Origin: Streptomyces sp. NBC_00443
GTDB lineage: Bacteria > Actinomycetota > Actinomycetes > Streptomycetales > Streptomycetaceae
Direction: 5' to 3'
Length of the DNA: 64,000 nucleotides
NCBI RefSeq assembly: GCF_036014175.1
Contig: NZ_CP107917.1
Location: 2,170,001-2,234,000, forward strand
Numbering within the stretch: the first letter of the stretch is position 1; every line of letters begins with the position of its first letter. The translations under genes and the position numbers were made by a program. The notes under the pieces are model-generated. The model saw nothing but the letters and a program-made list of their open reading frames with translations, was not told where the DNA came from and did not search any database. Of the stretch, positions 1-8,608 are shown one piece after another.

Positions 1-620
1 TCGTCGTCGACGTCCACCCCGTAGTGCTCGGCGACGGGCCGCACCGCGCGCGCGAGCGGATGGTCCACGCCGGCCCTGGTTTCGGGCGTGAGCCCGCCGA
101 TGCGTTCGGTCACCCAGCTCCAGTAGTCCAGGCCCCACAGCAGCCGGGCGTGGGCGGCACCCGATGCCTGTGCCGCCACGGCGGCCGACGGCCAGCACGG
201 GTCCCAGATCACCAGATCGGGCTGCCAGAACCGGCAGAAGGAGACCAGGTCGTCGATGCCGGGCGGCGGTGTGGCCGACGTGGCGTCGGCCGGGTGGAAG
301 TCCCAGATCGCCGGAAGCACGAACGTGCGGAACATCTTCCATGGGTCGGCGTCGGCGGGGGGCAGGTCCAAGGCCCGCTCGATAGCGTCCAGTTCCTCAT
401 TCATGGCCGGGGGCACCGGGCGGGTGGCGGCCCGGGGGGACGGCATGCTCTGCGCGTCGCCGAGGGGTATCGAGGTGAGGCCCACCGAGGCGATGGTCGC
501 CGCCATGTTCGGGTGCGAGGCGACGACGACCTCGTGTCCCGCGCTGTGCAGGGCCCATGCCAGAGGGACCACGGGATACAGGTGCGCGGCCGCCGGCCAC
601 ACCGTCATGAGCACGCGCAT
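1..620 (-). CDS. Macrolide-type NDP-sugar glycosyltransferase, N-terminal part (runs off left edge)
   Basis: The visible 206 codons begin MRVLMTVWPAAAHLYPVVPLAWAL, the typical opening of the EryCIII/DesVII-like GT-B family, followed by GHEVVVASHPNMAATI. These enzymes move a deoxysugar from a dTDP-sugar to a hydroxyl of a polyketide aglycone in the cytoplasm. The visible part is the acceptor-binding N-terminal domain; the nucleotide-sugar domain lies outside the window. The ATG at 620 follows a GAGGAGAG ribosome site. The gene is divergent from the imine reductase gene and has a SARP-type promoter at 695..737. With the amino-sugar operon nearby it probably glycosylates the product of the PKS at 19140..44931. 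Some family members need a P450-like auxiliary protein; the P450 here (16229..17452) keeps its heme Cys and is not such a partner. Confidence 0.85.
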   Translation of the reverse strand, partial: MRVLMTVWPAAAHLYPVVPLAWALHSAGHEVVVASHPNMAATIASVGLTSIPLGDAQSMPSPRAATRPVPPAMNEELDAIERALDLPPADADPWKMFRTFVLPAIWDFHPADATSATPPPGIDDLVSFCRFWQPDLVIWDPCWPSAAVAAQASGAAHARLLWGLDYWSWVTERIGGLTPETRAGVDHPLARAVRPVAEHYGVDVDD

Positions 621-956
621 GCAAAACTCTCCTCGATTCCAGTGCCGGCTCTTCATGGGTCGCGTCGGCACAATGGCGCATGGGGGCCCGAGTGACGCTA
701 CGGAGACGCGCCCAATCGCCGTTCACTGCGGGGTAATCCCGAACGGGAATCGCGATGGCACCTCCTCGAGTCATGCCGCCTGCTCGTGTGGTCACGCACT
801 TCCCGAAAGGTAAGTGACAAACAACGAGGGACACGCTTGAGGGTTGTGGGGCCGCGACCCACGATGGAGCCGGTGTTGCGGGACGCACGCGTCAGGCCCT
901 GATGTCGGCGGCGCCCCCCTACTTCATCGCCAACCATCCGACATCTGGGAGCAATT
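621..956. other. Divergent intergenic region, glycosyltransferase / imine reductase
   Basis: This 336-bp region separates two divergent genes and has no convincing reading frame. It holds the SARP-type promoter for the minus-strand glycosyltransferase (695..737). I find no matching heptamer pair in the plus orientation for the imine reductase gene. A GGGAG ribosome site (947..951) precedes its GTG start. Confidence 0.6.
695..737 (-). promoter_or_regulatory. Predicted SARP-dependent promoter of the glycosyltransferase gene
   Basis: On the minus strand ATTACCC-CGCA-GTGAACG (737..720) forms two heptamers at 11-bp phase. Exactly 19 bases later comes TAGCGT (700..695) as -10 box, 75 bp before the ATG at 620. 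The same arrangement occurs upstream of the aminotransferase gene at 8463 and the P450 gene at 16229. SARP activators such as ActII-ORF4 and DnrI are known to bind 11-bp-phased heptamers next to the -10 box. Confidence 0.6.
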
Positions 957-1835
957 GTGGACAACCGCACCCCTGTGACCGTCATCGGGCTGGGCTCGAT
1001 GGGCACGGCCCTGGCCGAAGCCTTCATCGAGGCGGGTCACCCGACCACTGTGTGGAACCGGACAGCCTCGAAGGCCGCTCCGCTGGTGGAAAAGGGCGCC
1101 GTCCAGGCCGAGTCGGTCGAGGACGCGGTCGCGGCCGGCACCCTGGTCATCACCTGTCTGACGACGTACGACGACACGCGCGCGGCCCTCGAGCCGGCCG
1201 GTGAGGCGCTGAAGGGGCGCGCCCTTGTCACCCTGAACAGTGGGTCTCCCGCCGGGGCCCGTGAGACGGCCACCTGGGCGCTGGGGCACGGTGCCCGTTT
1301 CCTGGGCGGTGCGGTCAAGAACGTGCCCTCCGCCGTGGGAGCCGAGGACACGCTGCTGTACTACGGCGGCGACAAGGGTGTCTTCGAGGAGTTCGAGTCG
1401 ACGCTGCGGGTGATGGGCGGCGACACCGTGTTCCTCGGTGAGGACGCGGACCTGGCCGCGCTGTACGAGATGGCGGTGGGAGGCACGCTGCTGCCCGCTC
1501 TCGTCGGCTTCTTCCAGGGAGCCGCAGCCCTTCAGGCGCGCGGCCTGGAAGCGTCCTCCATGGTCCGCTTCAGCATCAAGTGGTTCGAGATGATCAACTC
1601 GGTGCTGCCGCTGTTCGCCGAGGAGATCGATGCCGGCGACTACAGCAAGCCGGCGTCGTCGGTGAACCTGTTCGTTGCAGGCGCTGCGCACGACGCGGAG
1701 CTGGGCAAGGAAGCCGGACTCGACATGTCGTGGCACAAGCCGTTCCACGACCTCCTGCACCGGGCCGTCGAGGCGGGTCACGGCGACCACAGCATCTCGG
1801 CGCTGACCGAGGTCCTGAAGCAGCCCAAGGCCTGA
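957..1835 (+). CDS. Imine reductase-like NAD(P)-dependent oxidoreductase
   Basis: The 292-aa protein starts with a Rossmann motif VIGLGSMGTALAEAF and the cofactor segment TVWNRTASKA, seen in 6-phosphogluconate dehydrogenase / beta-hydroxyacid dehydrogenase relatives. The all-helical C-terminal half (from about residue 165) is of the imine-reductase type. At the place where beta-hydroxyacid dehydrogenases carry the catalytic Lys, this protein has LAALYEMA, so it lacks that Lys. This agrees with an imine reductase, which reduces C=N bonds with NADPH. The start is GTG 957 with GGGAG five bases upstream. In this cluster the natural substrate would be a cyclic imine made from the PKS aldehyde after transamination. 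A 22-bp hairpin terminator follows the stop. A plain hydroxyacid dehydrogenase is the main alternative. Confidence 0.75.
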   Translation: MDNRTPVTVIGLGSMGTALAEAFIEAGHPTTVWNRTASKAAPLVEKGAVQAESVEDAVAAGTLVITCLTTYDDTRAALEPAGEALKGRALVTLNSGSPAGARETATWALGHGARFLGGAVKNVPSAVGAEDTLLYYGGDKGVFEEFESTLRVMGGDTVFLGEDADLAALYEMAVGGTLLPALVGFFQGAAALQARGLEASSMVRFSIKWFEMINSVLPLFAEEIDAGDYSKPASSVNLFVAGAAHDAELGKEAGLDMSWHKPFHDLLHRAVEAGHGDHSISALTEVLKQPKA

Positions 1836-1843
1836 CCCACGCA

Positions 1844-1892
1844 CTCAGCCCGGTCTGGCAAACCGATACGCGGTTTGCCGGACCGGGCTGAG
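1844..1892. terminator. Strong bidirectional hairpin terminator
   Basis: A 22-bp stem with one mismatch (1844..1865 with 1871..1892) and a 5-base loop lies between convergent genes: the imine reductase ends at 1835 and the monooxygenase gene on the other strand ends at 1953. It would stop transcription from both sides. Confidence 0.85.
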
Positions 1893-1952
1893 CTGTTTCG
1901 CCGGTACGGGGATGCCGCGCCGGAGCGACGCGGCATCCCTGCGTCGTCGCCC

Positions 1953-3125
1953 CTACAGAACGGGGCTGTCCGGGTCGAGGCCCAGAAGGACGCGGCCGTG
2001 CACCTCCAGGTTGGAGACGGGCGTCATCATGCCGTGCAGCGACAGACCTTCCAGGTCACGGTAGAAACGCTGGAAGTGGGCGCTGCGGGACAGAGCGGAC
2101 GCCCCGCTCATGGCGTGCAGGGTCTGCACGGCCTCCTTGACCAGCTGGATGGCGTATCCGCAGCGGCCGTGGATGGTGGCACGCTGCTGCACCGTGGGAT
2201 GCGCCCCGCCGTCGGCCAGACGCTGCAGGAGGTCGATCACCTGGGCGTTGAGGGCCCTCGCCGCCACGATCTTGTTCTCGGCCGTGGCGACGCCGATCTG
2301 GGTGACCGGGTGCCGGCTCTGCTCCTCCCAGTTGGTGTACGCGATGGCCTTGCCCGGCAGCCGCTCGACGAACAGTTCGTAGGCGGCCTGCGCCATGCCG
2401 ATGTACACGGCCGCGCCTTCGGCGAGAACGAACCCCATGAGTCCGTAGCGACGGCCGGGGTTGCCGACGTGGTCCAGCAGGGTGCCCTCGACGGCCGCCT
2501 CGCCGTCCGCGACCCGATGGGCGGGCACGAACACGTCCTTGGCCGTCGTCGTGGAGCTTCCGGTGCCGATGGCGGCCGACACATGCCAGTCGTCGGCGAT
2601 CCGCAGTTCGGTCATCGGAACGAGGGCGTAGACCAGGTCCACCGAGCCGTCGGGGTGTTCGCGGAGCGCGGCGAGCATGTCCCAGTCGGCCGCCCGGCAG
2701 CCGGTGTTGAAGCGCCAGGAGCCGTTGAGGAGGTAGCCGCCCTCGGTCGGCGTCAGGCTGCCACTGGGGGTGAAGCCACCCGACACGCGCACGGCACCCT
2801 GCCCGAAGAACTCCTCCTGTGCCTTCTGCGGATACAGGCCGGCCATCCAGGCGGTCGACACCCAGGCAGCGGCGGTCCACCCGGTGGAGCCGCAGCCGCG
2901 GGAGATCTCCTCCAAAACCGCCACCTGGTCCGCCAGGGGCAGGTCGAGCCCGCCGTAACGGCCGGGCACCGCCATACGGAACACCCCCGCCTTGTCGAGC
3001 AGGTCGATGTTCTCCTCGGGTATCCAGCGCCGGTCCTCGGCCTCCCGGCCGTTCTCCCTCAGAGTCGGCACGACGGCGGTGACCGCCTCGATGACGGCTG
3101 AGGCGCTGCTCGGGTCGGCTGTCAT
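1953..3125 (-). CDS. Class D flavin-dependent monooxygenase (acyl-CoA dehydrogenase fold), copy 1
   Basis: The 390-aa protein has the acyl-CoA dehydrogenase fold of two-component flavin monooxygenases: an N-terminal helical domain with ISRGCGSTGW, a central beta domain (GGFTPSGSLTPTEGGYLLNG, then TGSSTTTAKDVFVP) and a C-terminal helical domain. Such enzymes (HsaA, ActVA-ORF5, and the sugar N-oxygenases KijD3, RubN8, DnmZ) use reduced flavin from a separate reductase, here probably 12988..13518. The ATG at 3125 follows AGAAGGAAG; an upstream in-frame start lacks a ribosome site. It is the last gene of the amino-sugar operon, 55 bp after the 2,3-dehydratase, which favours oxidation of the sugar amine. 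Hydroxylation of the alkaloid core is equally open. It is a clear paralogue of 17862..19034, of identical length. Confidence 0.8.
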   Translation of the reverse strand: MTADPSSASAVIEAVTAVVPTLRENGREAEDRRWIPEENIDLLDKAGVFRMAVPGRYGGLDLPLADQVAVLEEISRGCGSTGWTAAAWVSTAWMAGLYPQKAQEEFFGQGAVRVSGGFTPSGSLTPTEGGYLLNGSWRFNTGCRAADWDMLAALREHPDGSVDLVYALVPMTELRIADDWHVSAAIGTGSSTTTAKDVFVPAHRVADGEAAVEGTLLDHVGNPGRRYGLMGFVLAEGAAVYIGMAQAAYELFVERLPGKAIAYTNWEEQSRHPVTQIGVATAENKIVAARALNAQVIDLLQRLADGGAHPTVQQRATIHGRCGYAIQLVKEAVQTLHAMSGASALSRSAHFQRFYRDLEGLSLHGMMTPVSNLEVHGRVLLGLDPDSPVL

Positions 3126-3180
3126 TCTGTCTTCCTTCTGATCGTCGTGGATGGTTCCCGCTGCCGGCTGAGCGGCGGCG

Positions 3181-4566
3181 TCAGAGCCGCACGGCACCGC
3201 AGTTGAGTACCGCGAGCAAGGTCCGCGCCTGGACGTTGAGGTAATGCCCGTGCCGGACCAGGGAGTTGAGCTGACCGGGGGTGACCCATCGATAGCCGGG
3301 CGGGGGGTCGTCGGGGGCCTGGTCCGCGTCCGCCGTCACGAACAGGTAGCGGCTCTCCGCGTTGAGGAAACGGCCACCCTCCTCCGAGTGGATCGCGTCG
3401 TAGCGGATGTCGGCCGGGTCGGCGTCCAGCACGAAATCGAGGAAGCGCGGTCGCCCGCCGACGCCGCGGTGGGCGTAGTTCTCGGGGATGTACTGGACGG
3501 TGGGAGCCAGTTCGACGGTATCGAGGAAGCCGCCCTCGACACGGGCGTGGACCAGCACATGCGGGACGCCTGCGAAGCGACGTGTCACGAAGGCGATCAC
3601 GCCCCGTGCGCAGGGTTCGATCAGCGGCTGGGACCAGGCGGTCACCTCCCGGCTGTCCGCCTGTACCGATACGGCCACCACGCGGAAGTACCGCTGTCCG
3701 ACGTGCTCGATGCTGGTGGGCGTCCGTACCCAGTCGGTGACCTTGGCCAGGGGCACACGGTCCACCCGCACGTCGTGCCGGGAGCGTTCCGCCGTGAACC
3801 AGGACCTGACCTCGGTGTCGGAGTGCAGCGCTTCGTGCTCGACGGCCCGGGTGGGAGCGCAGGCCAGCACGGTGCGCGCGTCCATGTTCACCACGTTGTC
3901 GCGGTGGAGGAGTTCACCGATCTGCCCGAGGGTCAGCCAGCAGAAGTCCTCGCCGACCGGCACGTCCTCTTCGGTCTCCACGATCATGTTCCGGTTGGAC
4001 TTGCGCAGGAACCAGGCGCCGTGTTCCGACTGCAGCACATCGGCCAGCACCCGGCCGCGCCCCGGCTCGACGAAGTGCTCGATGTACTTGACGTCAGCGC
4101 CCCGGTGGACCTTGGTGTAGTTGCTGCGGGTGGCCTGGACGGTGGGCGACAGCTGCAGCAGGTTCGGGTTGCCCGGCTCCATCTTGGCCTGCATCAGGAA
4201 GTGGAGGACTCCGTCGAACTCCTTGGCGAGGATGCCCAGAATGCCGACCTCGGGCTGGTTGATGATCGGCTGCTGCCAGTGCAGGAGCGGGTCGGGCCCG
4301 ATGGTGGCGGACACCCCCTCGACGGTGAAGAACTTGCCGCTGTGGTGGCCGAGCACCCCGAAGTCGTCGCGGAACGACCAGCCGTCCAGCTCCGCGAACG
4401 GGATGCGGTCCACGCGGAACCGATGGGCCCGGGCGCGCTGCGCGAGCCACTTGGTGAAGGCGTCCGTGGGCAGGAAGGCGCCGGCGCGTTCGGCGGCCGC
4501 CGATCGGGCGAATCGCGCGGTCAGGCGGTCGTCGACGCGGGGGCGCAGGACGTTCGCGGTGCTCAT
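3181..4566 (-). CDS. NDP-hexose 2,3-dehydratase
   Basis: The 461-aa protein shows the internal duplication typical of the TylX3/EvaA/DnmT family: WQQPIINQPEVGILG and LSPTVQATRSNY in the first half recur as WSQPLIEPCARGVIAF and LAPTVQYIPENY in the second. These enzymes remove the C2 hydroxyl of dTDP-4-keto-6-deoxyglucose and leave a 3,4-diketo-2,6-dideoxy sugar. That product must be reduced or transaminated at C3, which fits the aminotransferase of the same operon. The start ATG 4566 follows GAAGGGAACG and overlaps the rmlB stop codon (ATGA), so translation is probably coupled. No 3-ketoreductase gene is in the window, so direct C3 transamination as in daunosamine and vancosamine pathways is the likely next step. 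Confidence 0.9.
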   Translation of the reverse strand: MSTANVLRPRVDDRLTARFARSAAAERAGAFLPTDAFTKWLAQRARAHRFRVDRIPFAELDGWSFRDDFGVLGHHSGKFFTVEGVSATIGPDPLLHWQQPIINQPEVGILGILAKEFDGVLHFLMQAKMEPGNPNLLQLSPTVQATRSNYTKVHRGADVKYIEHFVEPGRGRVLADVLQSEHGAWFLRKSNRNMIVETEEDVPVGEDFCWLTLGQIGELLHRDNVVNMDARTVLACAPTRAVEHEALHSDTEVRSWFTAERSRHDVRVDRVPLAKVTDWVRTPTSIEHVGQRYFRVVAVSVQADSREVTAWSQPLIEPCARGVIAFVTRRFAGVPHVLVHARVEGGFLDTVELAPTVQYIPENYAHRGVGGRPRFLDFVLDADPADIRYDAIHSEEGGRFLNAESRYLFVTADADQAPDDPPPGYRWVTPGQLNSLVRHGHYLNVQARTLLAVLNCGAVRL

Positions 4567-5600
4567 CGCGTTCCCTTCGCCGGCCACCCGGAGGCGGGGC
4601 GCTCCGTGTGCTCGCTCGTCGGTGCATGCATGCCGCGGTGCTTGGATGCCTTCCACCAGTGGACGTTGTCGCGGTACCAGGCGACCGTGTCGGCCAGGCC
4701 CCGGTCGAAGTCGACGGTGGGCGCGTAGCCCAGCTCCTCACGGATCTTGGTCTCGTCCAGCGAGTACCGCTGGTCGTGTCCCTTGCGGTCGGGGACGTAG
4801 CGGATCCAGGACCGGTCGAGGCCGGCCAGCTCGATCAGGCGCTCGGTCACAGCCAGGTTCGTCCGTTCGTTCCCGCCGCCCACGTTGTAGATCTCGCCGG
4901 CCCGGCCCTGGGTGAGGACCAGTTGGATGGCGCGCGAGTGGTCGTCGACGTGCAGCCATTCGCGGATGTTCAGGCCGTCGCCGTACACCGGGACCGGTTC
5001 GCCTTCGAGGAGGTTGGTGATGAACAGCGGGATGAGTTTCTCGGGGTGCTGGTGCGGGCCGTAGTTGTTGGAACAGCGGGTGATGGACAGGTCCAGGCCG
5101 TGCGAGCGCCAGAAGGCCCGGGCGATCAGATCGGAGGCCGCCTTGGACGCGGCGTAGGGCGAGTTGGGCAGCAGCGGCCACTCCTCGGTCCACGAGCCGT
5201 GCTCGATGGTGCCGTAGACCTCGTCGGTGGACACGTGCACGACCCGTGGCACGCCGGCCCTCACACAGGCCTCCAGGAGCACCTGGGTTCCGAGGACATT
5301 GGTGCGGGTGAAGGCGTCGGCGGAGGCCAGGGAGCGGTCCACGTGGGACTCGGCGGCGAAGTGAACCACCGCGTCGTGCCCGGGCAGCAGGTCGTGCAGC
5401 AGGTCACGGTCGCAGATGTCGCCCACGACCAGGTCGAGCCGCGGGTGGCCGAGGGGGATGTTGTCGCGGTTGCCGGCGTAGGTGAGCCTGTCCAGCACGG
5501 TGATGTGGGCGTCCTCGTAGCCCGCGTAGCCGCCCGCGAGCATGGTGCGCACGTAGTGCGAGCCGATGAATCCGGCGCCTCCGGTGACCAGGACTCTCAT
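4563..5600 (-). CDS. rmlB: dTDP-glucose 4,6-dehydratase (RmlB type)
   Basis: The 345-aa extended short-chain dehydrogenase has the NAD-binding motif VTGGAGFIGSHYVR at the N-terminus, HFAAESHVDRS, the STDEVYG segment, and the catalytic YAASKAASD (Tyr-x3-Lys). It converts dTDP-glucose to dTDP-4-keto-6-deoxyglucose, the branch point for deoxysugars. Substrate-binding RCSNNYGPHQHPEKLIP is intact. Its stop overlaps the dehydratase start, and its ATG overlaps the rmlA stop (both ATGA), giving a tightly coupled operon. The length is somewhat over the family norm because of a tail of about 20 residues after the conserved end (WWKASKHRG onward). Confidence 0.95.
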   Translation of the reverse strand: MRVLVTGGAGFIGSHYVRTMLAGGYAGYEDAHITVLDRLTYAGNRDNIPLGHPRLDLVVGDICDRDLLHDLLPGHDAVVHFAAESHVDRSLASADAFTRTNVLGTQVLLEACVRAGVPRVVHVSTDEVYGTIEHGSWTEEWPLLPNSPYAASKAASDLIARAFWRSHGLDLSITRCSNNYGPHQHPEKLIPLFITNLLEGEPVPVYGDGLNIREWLHVDDHSRAIQLVLTQGRAGEIYNVGGGNERTNLAVTERLIELAGLDRSWIRYVPDRKGHDQRYSLDETKIREELGYAPTVDFDRGLADTVAWYRDNVHWWKASKHRGMHAPTSEHTERPASGWPAKGTR

Positions 5601-6664
5601 GCGGCCACCTCCACGCGCGTGTGGTCGCCGACGACCAGCCGGTGGTGGGCGTCGACATGGGCGCTGGGGCCGACGGTGGCGGCTCGCCCGATCAGGGATC
5701 CGGCCAGTCCGGGGACCTGGGTGATCGTGGCGCCCGCCATCACGATGGAGTCGGCGAGGCGGGTGGCGCGCAGCAGGCAGTGCTCGCCGATGGCGCTGTC
5801 CGGACCGATGTGGCTGTCCTCGACGACGGTGTGCGCGCCGATGATCGCCGGTCCCACGATGCGGGAGCGCACGACGCGGGCCCCGGCCTCGATGACGACC
5901 GGGCCGACGATCTCGCTGGTGGCGTCGACGTCCCCCGCGATGCGCGGGGCGAGCCGGGCCAGCAGCCACCGGTTGCACTCCAGTACGTCCTCGGCGCGGC
6001 CGGTGTCCTTCCAGTAGCCGGCGTACTCGCCGGCCCGGACGTCGGCGCCCTGGGTCACCAGCCACTGGATGGCGTCGGTGATCTCCAGTTCGCCCCGCGC
6101 GCTGGGCTCGATGGCGTCGACGGCCTCGTGGATGGCGGGGGTGAAGAAGTACACGCCGATCAGCGCCAGGTCGCTCGCGGGCCGCTCGGGCTTCTCCACG
6201 AGACGCATCACGGTACCGTCCGGGCCCAGTTCGGCGACGCCGAAGGCCCTGGGATCGGAGACCTTGCGCACCACGACCTGTGCGGCGGGGCCGTGCCGGC
6301 GGAAGTCGGCGGCGATGTCCTCGATGCCCTGGGGCAGCATGTTGTCGCCGAGGTACATGACAAAGTCGTCCTCGCCGAGGAACGACCGCGCCAAGCGCAC
6401 GCAGTGCGCGAGTCCCAGCGGCTGGTCCTGTCGGATGTAGGTGATGCGGGCGCCGAAGCGGGCACCGTCACCGAGGACCTGGCTGATGTCGGAGGCGCGG
6501 TCTCCGACGATGATCCCGATGTCCGTAACGCCCAGGCTGCGGATGCTCTCCAGCACATGCTCCAGAACCGGTTTGTTGGCGACCGGGATGAGCTGTTTGG
6601 GCATCGAATAACTGAAGGGGCGCAGGCGTGTACCCGACCCGCCCGACAACACCAGAGCCTTCAT
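5597..6664 (-). CDS. rmlA: Glucose-1-phosphate thymidylyltransferase (long, StrD-like)
   Basis: The 355-aa protein begins MKALVLSGGSGTRLRPFSYS, the nucleotide-binding loop of sugar-1-phosphate nucleotidyltransferases, followed by MPKQLIPVANKPVLEHVLESI. YLGDNMLP carries the metal-binding Asp and GYWKDTGRAEDVLECN the substrate region. The part after about residue 240 is a left-handed beta-helix with hexapeptide repeats, as in the long antibiotic-cluster type (StrD, DesIII) rather than the short RmlA. It makes dTDP-glucose from glucose-1-phosphate and dTTP. ATG 6664 overlaps the stop of the upstream epimerase gene. Confidence 0.95.
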   Translation of the reverse strand: MKALVLSGGSGTRLRPFSYSMPKQLIPVANKPVLEHVLESIRSLGVTDIGIIVGDRASDISQVLGDGARFGARITYIRQDQPLGLAHCVRLARSFLGEDDFVMYLGDNMLPQGIEDIAADFRRHGPAAQVVVRKVSDPRAFGVAELGPDGTVMRLVEKPERPASDLALIGVYFFTPAIHEAVDAIEPSARGELEITDAIQWLVTQGADVRAGEYAGYWKDTGRAEDVLECNRWLLARLAPRIAGDVDATSEIVGPVVIEAGARVVRSRIVGPAIIGAHTVVEDSHIGPDSAIGEHCLLRATRLADSIVMAGATITQVPGLAGSLIGRAATVGPSAHVDAHHRLVVGDHTRVEVAA

Positions 6665-7275
6665 GTCAGTGAATTCCTTACGGCGTTGGATTGTGTGCCT
6701 TGTGTCGCCGCCGGCCACCTGGCGAGAACTCCGGCCGCCTCGGCTTCCGCGACGCCCGGGGCCTGGGCGTCCTTCCGGGACATCAGCGGTGGTTCGTCGA
6801 AGCCCCAGGGCAGGGCGAGATCGGGATCGAGCGGGTTGATGTCGATCTGGGTGCCTGGCACATGCTCGCTGGACAGGACGTAACAGATGCAGGTGTCGTC
6901 GCCGAGCGCGAGGAATCCGTGCCCGACGCCTTCGGGTATGTACAGGGCGCGTCCCGATTCCGCGTCCAGGAGAGTCGTCTGGTACGTCCCGAAGGTCGGT
7001 GAGCCCACCCGTAGATCCACGACGATGTCACGGAGTGCGCCGCGGACGCAGGTGACGTATTTGGCCTGTCCCGGCGGTATGGCCACGCTGTGGATGCCGC
7101 GCAGCGTGTTGCGGCGCGACACGGAGTAATTGATCTGCCGAGGGACGAAAGGGCGCCCCAGGGTGTCGGCGAGCAGATCGGACCGGAAGTGTTCGAAGAA
7201 CGCGCCGCGCTCGTCGACGAGGTGACGGGGCGTGATGACGTACGCCCCGGGGACCGCTGTTTCAGAGATGTGCAC
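6661..7275 (-). CDS. dTDP-4-keto-6-deoxyhexose epimerase (RmlC/TylK/EvaD type)
   Basis: The 204-aa cupin has NTLRGIHSVAIPPGQAKYV with the conserved His, RGALRDIVVDLRVGSPTFG and YIPEGVGHGFLALGDD, which match antibiotic-cluster 5- or 3,5-epimerases more closely than primary RmlC (the GLHYQ motif reads GIHSV). It would invert C5, and possibly C3, of the keto sugar to give an L-sugar. The start is GTG 7275; GAAGGAAAGG lies about 12 bases upstream. A tail of about 25 residues follows the conserved cupin end. It sits 33 bp after the aminotransferase gene and overlaps rmlA by four bases. Confidence 0.85.
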   Translation of the reverse strand: MHISETAVPGAYVITPRHLVDERGAFFEHFRSDLLADTLGRPFVPRQINYSVSRRNTLRGIHSVAIPPGQAKYVTCVRGALRDIVVDLRVGSPTFGTYQTTLLDAESGRALYIPEGVGHGFLALGDDTCICYVLSSEHVPGTQIDINPLDPDLALPWGFDEPPLMSRKDAQAPGVAEAEAAGVLARWPAATQGTQSNAVRNSLT

Positions 7276-7308
7276 GGGCGGATCCGCCTTTCCTTCTCGC
7301 GGCCGCCG

Positions 7309-8463
7309 TCACAGACCTGCCGCGGCCAGGCGGTGCTCGACCGCCTTGCGCAGTTCGTCCGCGACGGTGCGCACCTCGGAGTCGTCGAGGCCTTGGTGCA
7401 GGGGTAGCAGCAGAGTCGTCGCCGAAGCCTCTTCGGTACCGGGCAGGTCCTGGGGCCCGGCACCGTAGGCAGGCACCTTGTGCAGCGGCGGGTAGCGGAA
7501 GGTGGTGTAGATGTCGCGGGCCAGCAGATCGGCGGCGACCTGGTCCCGGATCGCCGCGTCCAGCTGCACCCAGTAGAAGTAGTACGTGCTGTGCTGGCCC
7601 TCCGGCAGGGCGGGCGGCAGCACGACGCCCTTGGTGCCGGCCAGCAGCCGGTCGTAGAGGCCCGAGATCTCCTGGCGCCGAGCGACGAACCCGGGCAGTC
7701 GGTGCAGTTGCACGGTACCGATCGCCGCGGTCAGGTCGTTGCCGATCAGACGGCGGCCGTACTCCTTGACCTCCAGGTCCCACCAGCGGTCGGACACCTT
7801 GGCCTTGGCGAAGCCGGTGGCCTTGTTGTCCAGGCCGTGATAAGCGAGCCTGCGGGCCCTGCGGGCGAGTTCGGCGTCGCGCACGTACAGCATGCCGCCA
7901 TCCCCGGTGACCAGGACCTTCATGGCGTCGAAGCTCCACACCCCGAGGTCACCGAACGTGCCGCACCGGGTCTCGCCGGCACCGGACGCGACGGCGCACG
8001 CGGCGTCCTCGATCAGCGGGACGCCACGGGAGCGGCACAGCTCGGCGATGGCAGCCACCTCACCGGGCAGGCCGCCGTAGTGCAGCAGGAGCACCGCCTT
8101 GGTACGCGTGGAGAGCGCGCTCTCCACGTGGGCCGGGGTCGGGTTGAGGGTGCGCGGGTCGACGTCGCAGAACACCGGGCGCGCGCCGGTGGCCGCCACG
8201 GCGTTGGCGGCGGCCACGAAACTCACCGAGGGCAGCACGACCTCGTCACCGGGGCCGAGGCCGAGGAGTTCGGTGGCGAGAAAGAGTCCGGCCGTGGCCG
8301 CGTTGATGAAGATCGTGTGCTCCGGCGGGACCCCCAGGTGCTCGGCGAACCGCGCCTCGAACTCCCTGGTGCGGGGTCCGTGTCCCAGCCAGTTGGTGGC
8401 GAACACTTCTGAAACGGCCTCGAGTTCCTCGGCGCCCAGGCTGGGCTGGAACACGTTGATCAT
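7309..8463 (-). CDS. DegT/DnrJ/EryC1-family sugar aminotransferase
   Basis: The 384-aa PLP enzyme carries VLPSVSFVAAANAVAATGARPVF, the PLP-phosphate region IEDAACAV, and SFDAMKVLVTGDGGM, in which the Lys of DAMK is the likely Schiff-base residue. Family members transfer the amino group of glutamate or glutamine to C3 or C4 of a dTDP-keto sugar. With the 2,3-dehydratase in the operon, C3 amination of the 3,4-diketo intermediate is plausible, but the position cannot be read from sequence. ATG 8463 follows GGAGCATTACG; an in-frame upstream extension is unlikely to be translated. It is the first gene of a six-gene operon (8463 to 1953) with a SARP-type promoter at 8609..8651. Confidence 0.88.
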   Translation of the reverse strand: MINVFQPSLGAEELEAVSEVFATNWLGHGPRTREFEARFAEHLGVPPEHTIFINAATAGLFLATELLGLGPGDEVVLPSVSFVAAANAVAATGARPVFCDVDPRTLNPTPAHVESALSTRTKAVLLLHYGGLPGEVAAIAELCRSRGVPLIEDAACAVASGAGETRCGTFGDLGVWSFDAMKVLVTGDGGMLYVRDAELARRARRLAYHGLDNKATGFAKAKVSDRWWDLEVKEYGRRLIGNDLTAAIGTVQLHRLPGFVARRQEISGLYDRLLAGTKGVVLPPALPEGQHSTYYFYWVQLDAAIRDQVAADLLARDIYTTFRYPPLHKVPAYGAGPQDLPGTEEASATTLLLPLHQGLDDSEVRTVADELRKAVEHRLAAAGL

Positions 8464-8608
8464 CGTAATGCTCCGATCGGGGGTCGCGGTGAATTTCACT
8501 GCCGCACCGGCAGCAGCAGATAAGGGACCGCTCCTACGCCCAACAGGCGGGGTTTCCGGCACCGAATCGGGCAGCGGAATTCGAACCACCGCCGCCTAAC
8601 GCCTGAGG

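Noticed and set aside
924..1844. A 306-codon minus-strand frame opposite the imine reductase gene
   Set aside because: Antisense shadow; the plus-strand frame has a clear Rossmann motif and ribosome site.
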